Shown here: positions 1 through 9,417 of the stretch, piece after piece
Position numbering within the stretch: the stretch's first letter is position 1
Layout: each line of letters starts with the position of its first letter
Assembly: GCF_900102055.1 (NCBI RefSeq)
Contig: NZ_FNBA01000001.1
Location: forward strand, 1,079,085-1,143,084
Source of the DNA: Ulvibacter litoralis
GTDB lineage: Bacteria > Bacteroidota > Bacteroidia > Flavobacteriales > Flavobacteriaceae
Reading direction: 5' to 3'
DNA length: 64,000 nt
Position numbers and translations under genes: made by a program
The notes under the pieces: generated by a model
What the model was told of the DNA's origin: nothing
Database searches by the model: none
What the model saw: only the letters and a program-made list of their open reading frames with translations

Positions 1-193
1 CAAAACCTGTCTGATCGTGTATTTGAATGTCTAAAAATACCACATCAGGTTGTACGGCTTCAATGGCTTTTATTCCGTCGTCCACTGTCGTATAAGTACC
101 AAGTAATTGAATCGTACTTTCGTAAGGAACCAGCAGTTTTTTTATGCGCTCGGCGCAATGTGCTTCGTCGTCTATAAGGAGGGCTTTTAGCAT
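1..193 (-). CDS. Response regulator, receiver domain (partial, LytTR type likely)
   Basis: Only the first 64 codons are in the window; the gene runs off the left edge. Translation from the ATG at 193 gives MLKALLIDDEAHCAERIKKL and then a hydrophobic strand ending FLDIQ. These are the acidic pair (IDDE, residues 8-11) and the phosphoacceptor-Asp strand of a CheY-like receiver. The gene starts 9 bp after the stop of a LytS-type sensor kinase on the same strand. In this family the usual partner is a receiver-LytTR DNA-binding regulator, but the output domain is outside the window, so LytTR is inferred from context. Confidence 0.85.
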   Translation of the reverse strand, partial: MLKALLIDDEAHCAERIKKLLVPYESTIQLLGTYTTVDDGIKAIEAVQPDVVFLDIQIHDQTGF

Positions 194-202
194 AATTTTG
201 AG

Positions 203-1990
203 TTAGAAACGGACTTCTAAAGGCAAGGTTAATTCTACTTTTACACCTTGTTCTTTGTCGCTAATTTTAAAGTTACTTTGTAGTTTTTGTAATGAATTGA
301 TAATATCTAATCGCGTTTTTGTGATTTTTATTCCCATGGAATTTTTTGTTGAATTTTTTTCACTTTCAGCTCTTCCTACGCCATCATCTTCAATTGAAAT
401 TACTAAGCTGTCTGTGTTTTTATGAACGTTGATAGTAATGGTTCCTTCGCTTTCTTTTTTTGAGATTCCATGCCAAATACTATTTTCAATAAAGGGTTGA
501 GTAATTAGTGGCGGAACTAAAGTATCTTCCGAATCGATAGAAGGATCGATGTGAATAGAATACGTTAGTTTGTGTTTTAGACGAAGCGATTCTAGTTGCA
601 TATAGAGCTCCATTAATTCTAATTCTTCAGCAAGCGGAATCCATTTTTTTTCTGAATTTTCTAAAATAGAACGCATCAACTTCGAAAACATCGCTAAATA
701 CTCGTTGGCAGTATCGATGTCGTGAGTTTCCATATAATTGCTGATAGAATTTAGTGCATTGAAAATAAAGTGCGGATTCATTTGCGATCGCAAGGCTTTC
801 AGTTCTGTTTCTGAAACTTTAGATTTAAAATCAGCACTATTTTTTTGTTCAATCGCATCGCGCCTCTTTTTGTAGAGAAAATACCCAATTATGGCGGCTA
901 GGAGTATAAATATTCCACCAATAAGAAGACCTTTCTTGATTAGTTGTTGTCTTTTTAGTTCATCGTCGGCAATGGTTTGTTGGCGCTCTAACTGAAACTG
1001 CATTTCTTTCCGAGTTAGTTCGGCTCTTTTTTCTTCATTAATCACACTATCTCGTAATACAATGTGTTTTTGGTAGGCGTTGAGTGCTTTTTCGTACGCT
1101 CCTTTTTCTTTGTAAATAATGCTAAGTGCTTCCCATGAATCGGACTCCCAATCTAACGCTTTAGAAGCTTCCGCAAGTTTTAATGCTTCAAGACTATTAG
1201 ATTCTGCAGCATCATATTCTTTCAGTAACATATTGATGTCTGCGATGTTATTTAGTGTCGCAGCTTCAACGTGGGAATTTTGTTGATCATGTGCAAGTAC
1301 TCTGGCTTCATTGTAATATTCTAATGATTTTGGGTAGTCTTTTTTCCGTTTATACGCCAGGCCAAGATTATTGATAATGGAGGAAATGTAGAAATCTACG
1401 TTTTCAGCTTTGGCAAGTGTTAATGCCTCTTCTATATACTGAATGCCTTTGTCTATTTGGTCGGTTTCAGTATAGATGAGTCCTAGGTTTGTGAGCCCAT
1501 TGATCTCGTTAATAGTGCTGGTTGCTTTTTTGGATAGTTTTAAATATTCCTCATAGCTGGAAATTGCCTTGTCATATTGTTTTAATTCGGCATAAATATT
1601 CCCTAGGTTGTTATGTAAACTTGCAATGAAAACGGGATCTAACGTTTGTGAAATTTTAAGTGCTTTCAAATAGCTTTCCATCGCTTTTACATAATTGGCC
1701 ATCGAATAATACAACGTACCTTCTTGGCGTAATGCAAATCCGACCCCTTTTTTCCAATCAAGTTGGTTTGAAATGTCTAAAGCTTCAGCGACATAAGGAA
1801 AGGCTTCGTTTGGAGTATCGTAGGTCATATTCCAAGCGGTATTTATTAATAACTTCACCCGAATGGTATCTTTTTTTGGATGTGTTTTTAACTCGTTCCG
1901 AAGCGAATCTAATACACTGTTTTGCGCACTGCTCGAGAGTACAAATAGCAAAAAACATAGACACAAACAGAGGAATGTTCTAGAAGGCAT
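203..1990 (-). CDS. LytS-type sensor histidine kinase with TPR sensor region
   Basis: A 595-residue membrane sensor kinase that probably phosphorylates the response regulator encoded 9 bp downstream. An N-terminal signal sequence (residues 1-22, ending SSAQ) is followed by about six tetratricopeptide repeats (roughly 60-310, for example NNLGNIYAELKQYDKAISSY). Next come a coiled stretch and a transmembrane helix near 353-372 (GGIFILLAAIIGYFLY). The cytoplasmic part has the His_kinase motif NPHFIFNALNSI with the phosphorylated His near 405, and a HATPase domain with ENSIWHG and DDGVGR. The periplasmic TPR plus LytS-kinase layout is common in Bacteroidota. The ligand is unknown. The start is the only ATG ahead of the signal peptide. 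Confidence 0.9.
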   Translation of the reverse strand: MPSRTFLCLCLCFLLFVLSSSAQNSVLDSLRNELKTHPKKDTIRVKLLINTAWNMTYDTPNEAFPYVAEALDISNQLDWKKGVGFALRQEGTLYYSMANYVKAMESYLKALKISQTLDPVFIASLHNNLGNIYAELKQYDKAISSYEEYLKLSKKATSTINEINGLTNLGLIYTETDQIDKGIQYIEEALTLAKAENVDFYISSIINNLGLAYKRKKDYPKSLEYYNEARVLAHDQQNSHVEAATLNNIADINMLLKEYDAAESNSLEALKLAEASKALDWESDSWEALSIIYKEKGAYEKALNAYQKHIVLRDSVINEEKRAELTRKEMQFQLERQQTIADDELKRQQLIKKGLLIGGIFILLAAIIGYFLYKKRRDAIEQKNSADFKSKVSETELKALRSQMNPHFIFNALNSISNYMETHDIDTANEYLAMFSKLMRSILENSEKKWIPLAEELELMELYMQLESLRLKHKLTYSIHIDPSIDSEDTLVPPLITQPFIENSIWHGISKKESEGTITINVHKNTDSLVISIEDDGVGRAESEKNSTKNSMGIKITKTRLDIINSLQKLQSNFKISDKEQGVKVELTLPLEVRF

Positions 1991-2154
1991 TAAGGTGAGG
2001 TTAGTTGTTTTTTTAAAGTTATAAAATTTGAACGTTTATCCCTTTAATTACGACGTAAAATTGTGAAAAATACCCGTTTGCTAATTCAAACTAGTAAACA
2101 TCGTACGTGAGTATTATCTTTAAAAGGAAGATTTATGAAGTAAAACAAATTGTT

Positions 2155-3282
2155 ATGAGAAAATTCGCACTTAGTTTCTTGGTAATGCTCCTTTTTTGTT
2201 CGTCGTATGCGCAATTAAAACCGATTGATGTTCCTGAAGTTTGGGAAACAGAAGTTCTTGACTTTCCCACTCCTGGATGGAATTTGTTTTCTCGCGTTAC
2301 CTATACCTTTAATTCAATTTGTTTGCCAACGGAAGCACTTGCAGAGGCATTAAATGTAACAACAGGAACCATCGAGAATGCTTCTTTTTTAGAGATTAGT
2401 TATAATTCAGATAATTTACCATCAGTAAGTATGGGCTCTAATTGGAATAGTACGACAAATCAATTTGAAGAAATTATTAGAACTACCTATGCTTATTCTG
2501 GAACAGTACTGCAAAGTGAAACCTATGCTTTTAAAGTAGGAAGCGCTTGGGAAGATTCTAATCGAAAACGATATACCTACGATTCGAATGGATTGTATGA
2601 CGAAATTTTTGAAGAAGATTGGGATGGTAGCAGTTGGGTTCCAAATAAGAAAGAAACCTACACGCACAATGCTTCTGATTTATTTCAGGAGATTGTATTT
2701 TCAGAGTATGTGTCGGGTGGCTATGTCAATAACAAGCGAGAAACCTACACAAGCTATGTTGGCGATAACCTCACTGAAATGATTAAAGACGATTGGAATG
2801 GAAGCGCTTGGGAAGCCGATGAGAAAGAGGAATACAATTACGATGCGTCCAATTTCTTAGTGGAGTCTCTTTATTATGAATGGGACGGTTCGGAATATGA
2901 TTTAGATGCTAGAGAAGTTCGAACCAACAATGCGCAAGGACAACCTACGGAAAGAGTCGTACAAAACAGAATGGGAAGTACGTGGCAGGACGAAACTAGA
3001 GGCACAAGAAGCTATCCGCCTTGTGCGTTGGCTATTTCTGAAGCAATGGGGGTTGATTTTAAGATGTATCCTAATCCAGCTTCTGAGCAGGTTATAGTCA
3101 CTTTAAAAGAACAAACAGCCGCTACGATTCAGATTGTAGATAGTCAAGGAAAAATGCTTTACAATGCGCAATTTGAAGGGATAAGTCAGACGGTGCCTGT
3201 TTCAAAACTAAGCACAGGAATTTACTTTATAACCCTCACTACCGATCACGGAACCACCACCAAAAAAATGGTGAAACGATAA
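2155..3282 (+). CDS. T9SS-sorted secreted repeat protein
   Basis: A secreted protein of about 375 residues. I start at 2155 because the signal peptide (MRKFALSFLVMLLFCSSYAQ) begins there; an upstream in-frame GTG at 2107 would add 16 residues that do not fit a signal peptide. The centre (roughly residues 110-300) has four to five imperfect ~33-residue units with patterns such as KRYTYDSNG, DDWNGSAWE and KETYTHNASD, resembling the short beta-hairpin repeats of Bacteroidota surface proteins. The C-terminus is a type IX secretion sorting domain (MYPNPASEQVIV ... LSTGIYFITL ... KKMVKR). It is probably exported to the surface or medium. The function is unknown. Confidence 0.85.
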   Translation: MRKFALSFLVMLLFCSSYAQLKPIDVPEVWETEVLDFPTPGWNLFSRVTYTFNSICLPTEALAEALNVTTGTIENASFLEISYNSDNLPSVSMGSNWNSTTNQFEEIIRTTYAYSGTVLQSETYAFKVGSAWEDSNRKRYTYDSNGLYDEIFEEDWDGSSWVPNKKETYTHNASDLFQEIVFSEYVSGGYVNNKRETYTSYVGDNLTEMIKDDWNGSAWEADEKEEYNYDASNFLVESLYYEWDGSEYDLDAREVRTNNAQGQPTERVVQNRMGSTWQDETRGTRSYPPCALAISEAMGVDFKMYPNPASEQVIVTLKEQTAATIQIVDSQGKMLYNAQFEGISQTVPVSKLSTGIYFITLTTDHGTTTKKMVKR

Positions 3283-3355
3283 GGATTAATTTATCGTTGC
3301 ACCATTTTCAACTCCGTCGGTATCTGGGTTTACAAACACCAATTTTCCGTCTAGA
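3281..3355 (-). pseudogene. Relic duplicate of the metG 3' end
   Basis: About 75 bp here match positions 4901-4975, the last codons and stop of metG, with only a handful of differences (for example G for A at 3319 and 3329). The match includes the stop codon and the reverse-strand codons for the terminal residues NGATIN. Similarity ends abruptly near 3355. The complete gene at 3431-4882 lies between the relic and the functional copy, so the segment looks like the scar of a duplication or insertion at the end of metG. It has no function of its own that I can see. Confidence 0.8.
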
Positions 3356-3430
3356 GGAAGTTGGATTTGAGAAAATAAAGGGTAGCAGCAGCTTCACAAA
3401 ATAAAAGGTAAGAGGTATGAAATGGAGCCG

Positions 3431-4882
3431 TTACATTTTGATGATGCGATAATATTTATCTCGCATATTGAAATAACCAAAGTATAAGTTGTTATTGTGA
3501 AAGAAAACGTCTTCCGCAGTAATACGGTCAATATCCTTTTTGTACTCTTCTATTTTATCAAAGACATCAACCTCCACTTCTTTCTTTACATAATTGAAAT
3601 CTTTATCGAAGTGAGTATTAAAAAATGTCGATTTAGTTGCTTCATGCATATTATAAGAATAAAAAGTAGGGTTGAATACCATAATTGGCATTCCACCAAC
3701 ACCAGTATTACCCACAGAGGTAAAGCCGCCGCCGCCCATCATCATCATTCCGCCACCGTTATTAGCAACAATTTTATATCCGCCAATGGTTGCAGTATAT
3801 CCTGACGGGGTTTCATAAATGGTAATTCCCAATTTCCCAGAAGATACTTTTCTAAGAAATTTTGATGTTTCCTCCATTTCTCTTCGGTTTACAAAAGGAA
3901 TAGCAGTCCCACCTTCCTGAATAATTGGAGAATTTTTTATTGCGATGGGTACTTCCTTTTCTAAATAGTATTCTTTGATGATTTCGCCGTCAAAATTTTT
4001 CACCTCAATCTTCATTTCCTCTTTGTTGCTTCCAAGTTGAATAATGTTATTGTCTAAAATAAATGAGTTGTATCTGGCAAATTCTTTTACCCTACCCTCA
4101 GGATATTTAAAAAAGTGGGTTGATAATTCTAAGGTTTTAAGGTCTAAAATAAAAAGACTGGTATTAGATTGCTCGTCATCATCAAATGTTAAATAAATTT
4201 TATTTTCATTCTGATAAAGCTTGGTTTTACTGGCCGCCTGCTCTATTGTAACGGGCACTCTATTGTCAATTTTTGTAATATTAGATTCTATTGGCGCAAA
4301 AAACATATGGGATTTTCTAGCTAATAACTTTTGATCTTTTTCAGGATCTCCAATTTCAACGGTATGTAAAATTTCAGGTTTTAGATCATTATTCAATGTC
4401 CGCAAGATAAATGCGTTTTCCGTGGTTGCAGAAATGATATAAGGTTGATTATTATATCGAACTGTTTCTAGAAATTTTTCATTGTCAAATTGAAAGTCTA
4501 CTTCTATGCTTTCTCCTTGTTGTTTGTCAAAATCTATACTGAGGACGGCAAACTTCTTATACGAATTATTAGAAGCTAACAAATAATATTTATTGCCTAT
4601 AACTTTATAATCTAGAAAGTTGTTGTATTTACTTTTAAGCGCATCTGTTTCAAAAGCTTTAATAAATTGAAAATTCTTATCAAATAACTTTGCGTATACC
4701 GTCTTTTTTTCAACTAAAACAAGAGCAAGATCCCCATTCATACTATTTGGCAATGAATAAGCATCTTTGTTTTTTATTAAATAATTACTTTCCTCAATTT
4801 TAAAAGAAAGCACCTCTTCTTGAGCATGAGTTAGAATTACAGCAAAAAATGCCATTATTGTTAATGCTACATTTTTTTTCAT
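3431..4882 (-). CDS. Secreted protein of unknown function with Gly/Met-rich loop
   Basis: A 483-residue protein with a clear signal peptide (MKKNVALTIMAFFAVILTHAQ). The body is beta-rich with repeated short hydrophobic strands. I recognise no family and see no T9SS sorting tail; the C-terminus is YRIIKM. Around residues 374-405 there is a striking low-complexity loop, NNGGGMMMMGGGGF followed by VGNTGVGGM. The gene sits between functional metG and a relic of the metG 3' end, so it may have arrived by insertion or been caught in a local duplication. The location is probably periplasmic or outer-membrane associated. Confidence 0.7.
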   Translation of the reverse strand: MKKNVALTIMAFFAVILTHAQEEVLSFKIEESNYLIKNKDAYSLPNSMNGDLALVLVEKKTVYAKLFDKNFQFIKAFETDALKSKYNNFLDYKVIGNKYYLLASNNSYKKFAVLSIDFDKQQGESIEVDFQFDNEKFLETVRYNNQPYIISATTENAFILRTLNNDLKPEILHTVEIGDPEKDQKLLARKSHMFFAPIESNITKIDNRVPVTIEQAASKTKLYQNENKIYLTFDDDEQSNTSLFILDLKTLELSTHFFKYPEGRVKEFARYNSFILDNNIIQLGSNKEEMKIEVKNFDGEIIKEYYLEKEVPIAIKNSPIIQEGGTAIPFVNRREMEETSKFLRKVSSGKLGITIYETPSGYTATIGGYKIVANNGGGMMMMGGGGFTSVGNTGVGGMPIMVFNPTFYSYNMHEATKSTFFNTHFDKDFNYVKKEVEVDVFDKIEEYKKDIDRITAEDVFFHNNNLYFGYFNMRDKYYRIIKM

Positions 4883-4905
4883 AAGTATGATTTGGGATAA
4901 AGGAA

Positions 4906-6975
4906 TTAATTTATCGTTGCACCATTTTCAACTCCGTCAGTATCTGGATTTACAAACACCAATTTTCCGTCTGGAGTTTCTGTCATTAAAATCATTCCTT
5001 CGCTATCCACACCACGAAGGGCGCGAGGGGCAAGGTTGACCAATACGGTTACTTTTTTACCTACAATTTCTTCAGGCGTAAAACTTTCAGCAATTCCAGA
5101 AACAATAGTACGTACATCAATACCCGTATCCACTTTTAAGACCAATAACTTCTTTGCTTTTGGCATTTTTTCAGCTTCAATAATGGTTCCAACACGCATG
5201 TCAAGCTTGGTGAAATCATCAAACGTACAGGTGTCTTTTTGAGGGGTAACGGTTCTATTTGCTGCTTCGTTCATCTTTTTACTCGCTTCTAATTTTTCTA
5301 ATTGTGCTTTTATTTGCTCGTCTTCAATCTTACTAAAAAGTAATTCGCCTTTTCCAATGGTATTCCCCGCTGGAAGTAAGTTTTCTTTTTCAGTAACATC
5401 ATTCCAAGTTAGTGCTTCGGAAAGTTCTGTAAGACCTAACATTGTTTTCAATTTGTTAGATGTAAACGGAATAAAAGGTTCGCTTAAAACCGCCAATGCG
5501 GATGCAATTTGCAAGGCAACGTACATTACTGTTTTGGTTCGTTCTTCGTCCGTTTTAATAGTTTTCCAAGGCTCTTCGTCGGCAAGGTATTTGTTTCCTA
5601 AACGCGCCACATTCATTAATTCTGTTTGGGCTTCACGAAAACGGTAGCGTTCAATAGAACTTTCAATCACCGCTGGATAGGCTTGTAATTCTTTCAATGT
5701 TTGTACATCGATATCCGTAAAATCGGAAGCTTCTGGTACAACGCCATCGTAGTATTTGTTGGTTAACACAACCACGCGATTGATGAAGTTTCCGAAGATA
5801 GCCACCAACTCGTTATTATTTCTCGCTTGGAAATCATTCCACGTAAAATCATTGTCTTTCGTTTCTGGTGCGTTTGCAGTCAATACATAACGCAACACAT
5901 CTTGTTGGTTTGGAAATTCTTCCAAATATTCGTGCAACCAAACCGCCCAGTTTTTACTCGTCGAGATTTTATTTCCTTCAAGATTTAGAAATTCGTTTGC
6001 CGGAACATTATTAGGTAAAATATAAGTCCCATCAGCTTTTAGCATGCTCGGAAAAATGATACAGTGAAAAACAATATTGTCTTTCCCTATAAAATGAAGC
6101 AATTTCGTGTCTTCGTCTTTCCAATACGGTTCCCAATCTTTTCCTTCGCGCTCTGCCCATTCTTTGGTCGCAGAAATGTAACCAATAGGAGCGTCAAACC
6201 AAACGTAGAGTACTTTACCTTCGGCACCTTCAACAGGAACGGGAATTCCCCAATCCAAATCGCGAGTTACCGCACGCGGACGTAAACCATCATCAATCCA
6301 CGATTTACATTGTCCGTACACATTTGTTTTCCAATCTTTTTTATGAGAATCTAAAATCCATTCTTTCAACCAAGGTTCGTATTGGTCTAAAGGTAAAAAC
6401 CAGTGTTTAGTTTCTTTTAGGGTAGGTACAGCTCCCGTAATCGCACTTTTCGGATTGATTAAATCGGTTGCATTATGAGAGGTTCCGCAGTTTTCACATT
6501 GGTCGCCATAACTTTCTTCATTTCCACATTTCGGACAAGTTCCTACCACAAAGCGGTCTGCCAAAAACTGATTGGCTTCAGCATCGTACAATTGCTCGGT
6601 AACTTCTTCAATAAATTTTCCGTCGTTGTAAAGTTTCTTGAAGAAATCGGAGGCCGTATCGTGGTGCACTTTTGCAGACGTACGCGAGTAATTATCGAAG
6701 GATATTCCGAAGTCTTCAAACGATTTTTTAATAATCGCATGGTACTTATCCACCACTTGTTGCGGTGTAATCCCTTCTTTCTTTGCTTTAATCGTAATAG
6801 GCACACCGTGTTCATCACTTCCGCAGACAAAAGCTACATCTCTGTTTTGAAGGCGTTGAAAACGTGCGTAAATATCTGCAGGCACATATACTCCCGCCAA
6901 ATGACCAATATGAACCGGTCCGTTGGTGTAAGGTAATGCAGCAGTAATCGTATATCTTTTTGGGTCTTGACTCAT
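4906..6975 (-). CDS. metG: Methionyl-tRNA synthetase
   Basis: Charges tRNA-Met with methionine in the cytoplasm. The protein has 689 residues, the expected length for the long form with a C-terminal tRNA-binding domain. The class I HIGH motif is at residues 22-25 ([11 protein letters not shown]). Two CxxC zinc-knuckle pairs lie near 147-163 ([13 protein letters not shown]). The KMSKS loop reads KISTSK near 338, and the Trbp111/EMAP-like domain ([20 protein letters not shown]) spans roughly 590-689. It is divergent from the LD-carboxypeptidase gene at 7051. The last 25 codons exist in a second, decayed copy at 3281-3355. Confidence 0.98.
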   Translation of the reverse strand: MSQDPKRYTITAALPYTNGPVHIGHLAGVYVPADIYARFQRLQNRDVAFVCGSDEHGVPITIKAKKEGITPQQVVDKYHAIIKKSFEDFGISFDNYSRTSAKVHHDTASDFFKKLYNDGKFIEEVTEQLYDAEANQFLADRFVVGTCPKCGNEESYGDQCENCGTSHNATDLINPKSAITGAVPTLKETKHWFLPLDQYEPWLKEWILDSHKKDWKTNVYGQCKSWIDDGLRPRAVTRDLDWGIPVPVEGAEGKVLYVWFDAPIGYISATKEWAEREGKDWEPYWKDEDTKLLHFIGKDNIVFHCIIFPSMLKADGTYILPNNVPANEFLNLEGNKISTSKNWAVWLHEYLEEFPNQQDVLRYVLTANAPETKDNDFTWNDFQARNNNELVAIFGNFINRVVVLTNKYYDGVVPEASDFTDIDVQTLKELQAYPAVIESSIERYRFREAQTELMNVARLGNKYLADEEPWKTIKTDEERTKTVMYVALQIASALAVLSEPFIPFTSNKLKTMLGLTELSEALTWNDVTEKENLLPAGNTIGKGELLFSKIEDEQIKAQLEKLEASKKMNEAANRTVTPQKDTCTFDDFTKLDMRVGTIIEAEKMPKAKKLLVLKVDTGIDVRTIVSGIAESFTPEEIVGKKVTVLVNLAPRALRGVDSEGMILMTETPDGKLVFVNPDTDGVENGATIN

Positions 6976-7050
6976 AATTTTTGGAAAAGCACAAAATTAC
7001 GGATAAATGTGCTAATTTGTGTGCTTTAGTATTTTTAGATTTTTCAAAAA

Positions 7051-7950
7051 ATGATCACACCTCCTTCCTTACAAAAAGGCGACACTATAGCGATTGTTGC
7101 TACTGCCAGAAAAATAACGACGCAAGAGTTACAGCCTTTTTTGGCGTTGCTCTCCCAATGGGGACTTTCTTACGTTTTAGGAAGCACTATTAATGCGGAA
7201 GACCATCAGTTTGCAGGATCTGATGCCTTGCGAACAAAAGACCTTCAGAAGTACCTAGACGATCCTAAAATTAAAGCGATTTGGTGTGCGAGAGGTGGTT
7301 ATGGAACGGTTCGGATTATTGATGCGTTGGATTTTTCAGCTTTCAGAAAAAATCCGAAATGGATCATTGGGTATAGCGATGTAACGGTGTTGCATTCGCA
7401 TCTAAATGGCTTCGGAATTGAAACATTGCACGCCGATATGCCGTTGGAATTGACCCTTAAGTCTGAAGCTACGCGGACTACTGTGCATGAGGCGCTCTTC
7501 GGAAAGAAGTACGTTATTGAAGCTGCTTCAGAAAAAAGAAATAGACACGGCACGGCTGAAGGGGAATTGGTGGGTGGAAATTTATCGATTTTATATTCGC
7601 TACTCGGAAGCCCTTCAGACATACAAACTGACGGAAAGATTTTGGTGATTGAAGATTTGGACGAGATGTTGTATCACATAGATCGTATGCTACAAAATTT
7701 GAAGCGAAACGGACTGCTTAAAAATCTCAAAGGACTCATTGTTGGCGGAATGAATGCCATGCGTGACAATACCATTCCTTTTGGCAAAACCGCTGAAGAA
7801 ATTATTTTGGACGCTGTTTCAGACTATAATTATCCAGTTTGTTTTAACTTTCCGGTAGGACATGTACCCGACAACAGAGCATTGATTTTAGGTAGAAATG
7901 CAAAATTACAAATCACAAACACAAGTATTACCCTTGATTTTTTTCACTAA
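7051..7950 (+). CDS. LD-carboxypeptidase (peptidase S66 family)
   Basis: Predicted to remove the terminal D-alanine from murein tetrapeptides during peptidoglycan recycling. It has 299 residues, normal for S66. It starts with the family pattern PPSLQKGDTIAIVATAR. The nucleophile Ser is in GYSDVTVLH near residue 108 after WCARGGYG; the Glu is in VIEDLDE and the His in PVGHVPDN near 270, completing the Ser-Glu-His set. No signal peptide is visible, consistent with the cytoplasmic LdcA type. The yraN-like gene follows 12 bp downstream, probably on the same transcript. Confidence 0.92.
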   Translation: MITPPSLQKGDTIAIVATARKITTQELQPFLALLSQWGLSYVLGSTINAEDHQFAGSDALRTKDLQKYLDDPKIKAIWCARGGYGTVRIIDALDFSAFRKNPKWIIGYSDVTVLHSHLNGFGIETLHADMPLELTLKSEATRTTVHEALFGKKYVIEAASEKRNRHGTAEGELVGGNLSILYSLLGSPSDIQTDGKILVIEDLDEMLYHIDRMLQNLKRNGLLKNLKGLIVGGMNAMRDNTIPFGKTAEEIILDAVSDYNYPVCFNFPVGHVPDNRALILGRNAKLQITNTSITLDFFH

Positions 7951-7962
7951 TCACAAAACCAA

Positions 7963-8322
7963 ATGGCGTATCACAACGAATTAGGAAACATTGGCGAACA
8001 ACTTGCGGTAGATCATCTCTTGGCTAAGGGGTATGTGATTTTGGAGCGTAATTTTAGATTCCAAAAAGCTGAAATTGACATTATAGCCCAAAAAGGGGAC
8101 ACCATTGCAGTTGTAGAAGTGAAAACGAGAAACAGTACCTTTTTTGGAGATCCTCAAGAGTTTGTCACCAAAGGAAAAATTAAGTTGTTGGTCAAAGCAG
8201 CGAACGAGTATGTCGTGTCTAACAACCTACAAGAAGAAGTTCGATTTGATATTATCGCGGTATTGAAAAACAAAACAACAGAAGAAATTACGCATTTTGA
8301 AAATGCATTTTATCATTTTTAA
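7963..8322 (+). CDS. YraN family (UPF0102) nuclease-like protein
   Basis: A 119-residue protein with the features of UPF0102/YraN: GNIGEQLAVDHLLAKGYVILERNFR at the start, then AEIDIIAQKGDTIAVVEVKTR, which is the D-x(n)-ExK signature of an endonuclease-like fold. The exact substrate is not established for this family; a role in DNA processing or recombination has been suggested. It follows the LD-carboxypeptidase after 12 bp and is convergent with the XRE gene at 8371. Confidence 0.9.
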   Translation: MAYHNELGNIGEQLAVDHLLAKGYVILERNFRFQKAEIDIIAQKGDTIAVVEVKTRNSTFFGDPQEFVTKGKIKLLVKAANEYVVSNNLQEEVRFDIIAVLKNKTTEEITHFENAFYHF

Positions 8323-8341
8323 CCTCTTTTGGTGGTAAGAA

Positions 8342-8362
8342 TTTACACTACTTAGGTGTAAA
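8342..8362. terminator. Possible hairpin between convergent genes
   Basis: A 7-bp stem TTTACAC/GTGTAAA with a 7-nt loop lies in the short gap between the convergent genes ending at 8322 and 8371. No clear T-run follows on either strand, so the terminator call is weak. Confidence 0.35.
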
Positions 8363-8370
8363 GGGTCAAC

Positions 8371-9198
8371 TTATGCTTGACACTTCTCTTTTACAAGCTC
8401 TCTAATTTTATACAAAAGAACAATCTGAAGAAAAACAGCTGGAATTAAAAATAGATACCCGAGCCAAACCAAAAATATAGTGACAAAAAAGAAGGAGCTA
8501 GCAATTTTTAACCCACCTGTAACAGTAGCGAGTTTGCCAGTTGAAGGAGCGATTCGAAGTAACACAAACCCGAAAAGTAGTCCCGCTAGTCCGTAAAACA
8601 GAGAATGAATTAGTACAACGTATTCGATGTAAAACAGTTCGTGGTAGAGTGAAATCATATCATAGAGGTAAAAAACAACATTGATTACTATTAATGCCAA
8701 GGCAGCGATTTTAAGTAAGTACTCATTGAAGATCTTACCAACGATATAAAACCCATGTATAAAGTACATGTAACACGCGAGAATAATAAATTTTAGACTT
8801 ATATACCCGCCTTTTCCTAGGATGAGGTCTTCTTCATAAAAGCGGGCGTAATCTACTGCAAATTCTACAAACCCAGTTAGGAAATAGATAAGGCCACAAA
8901 TCCATGCAATATTGAGATGTGTTTGAAAAAAAGCTGCTTGTCGCGAGTTTATAATTTCAGGAAAAATAGAGTTGTTGTTTTTCGTATCTGTTTCAGAAGC
9001 CGTTTTCAATTCATTAAAATCAAAGTCTAAGACATTAAATATCGACTTTAAGGTATAGCTTCTGGGTGTTACTTCTCCAGCTTCAATTCGTTGTATGGTT
9101 CGAACATTAATGTTGCATAAATCAACAAGCTCTTCTTGGGTAAGTCCTTTTTGCTTCCGAAGTTCTTGTATTTTTTGACCAAGTTCAGGCTGTCTCAT
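8371..9198 (-). CDS. XRE-family HTH protein with C-terminal membrane domain
   Basis: A 275-residue protein. Residues 1-65 form a classical XRE/Cro helix-turn-helix (KIQELRKQKGLTQEEL ... NVRTIQRIEAG). A short linker follows, then about six hydrophobic segments between residues 95 and 265, for example IAWICGLIYFLTGFVEF and VLIHSLFYGLAGLLFGFVLL. It is therefore a DNA-binding domain tethered to the inner membrane. The target and signal are unknown. No partner gene is obvious, and the 220-bp region upstream of its ATG holds no convincing gene. Confidence 0.85.
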   Translation of the reverse strand: MRQPELGQKIQELRKQKGLTQEELVDLCNINVRTIQRIEAGEVTPRSYTLKSIFNVLDFDFNELKTASETDTKNNNSIFPEIINSRQAAFFQTHLNIAWICGLIYFLTGFVEFAVDYARFYEEDLILGKGGYISLKFIILACYMYFIHGFYIVGKIFNEYLLKIAALALIVINVVFYLYDMISLYHELFYIEYVVLIHSLFYGLAGLLFGFVLLRIAPSTGKLATVTGGLKIASSFFFVTIFLVWLGYLFLIPAVFLQIVLLYKIRELVKEKCQA

Positions 9199-9417
9199 AA
9201 CGAATAAATTTATAGGGCAATACTACGATGGAAGTAGAAATAGCACAAAATTTTGAACTGAATTATACCCGACATTCTCCCGACATTTCGATAAAACACA
9301 AGCCTAGCACCTTATTAATACTCTTGCAAACTGAAGTTAGCTCTTCAATGAAACGATGTGATAGGGATGATTGTAATTTTAAAATTACTGTTTCTCTCTT
9401 TTTAAAAACGGGCAAGT

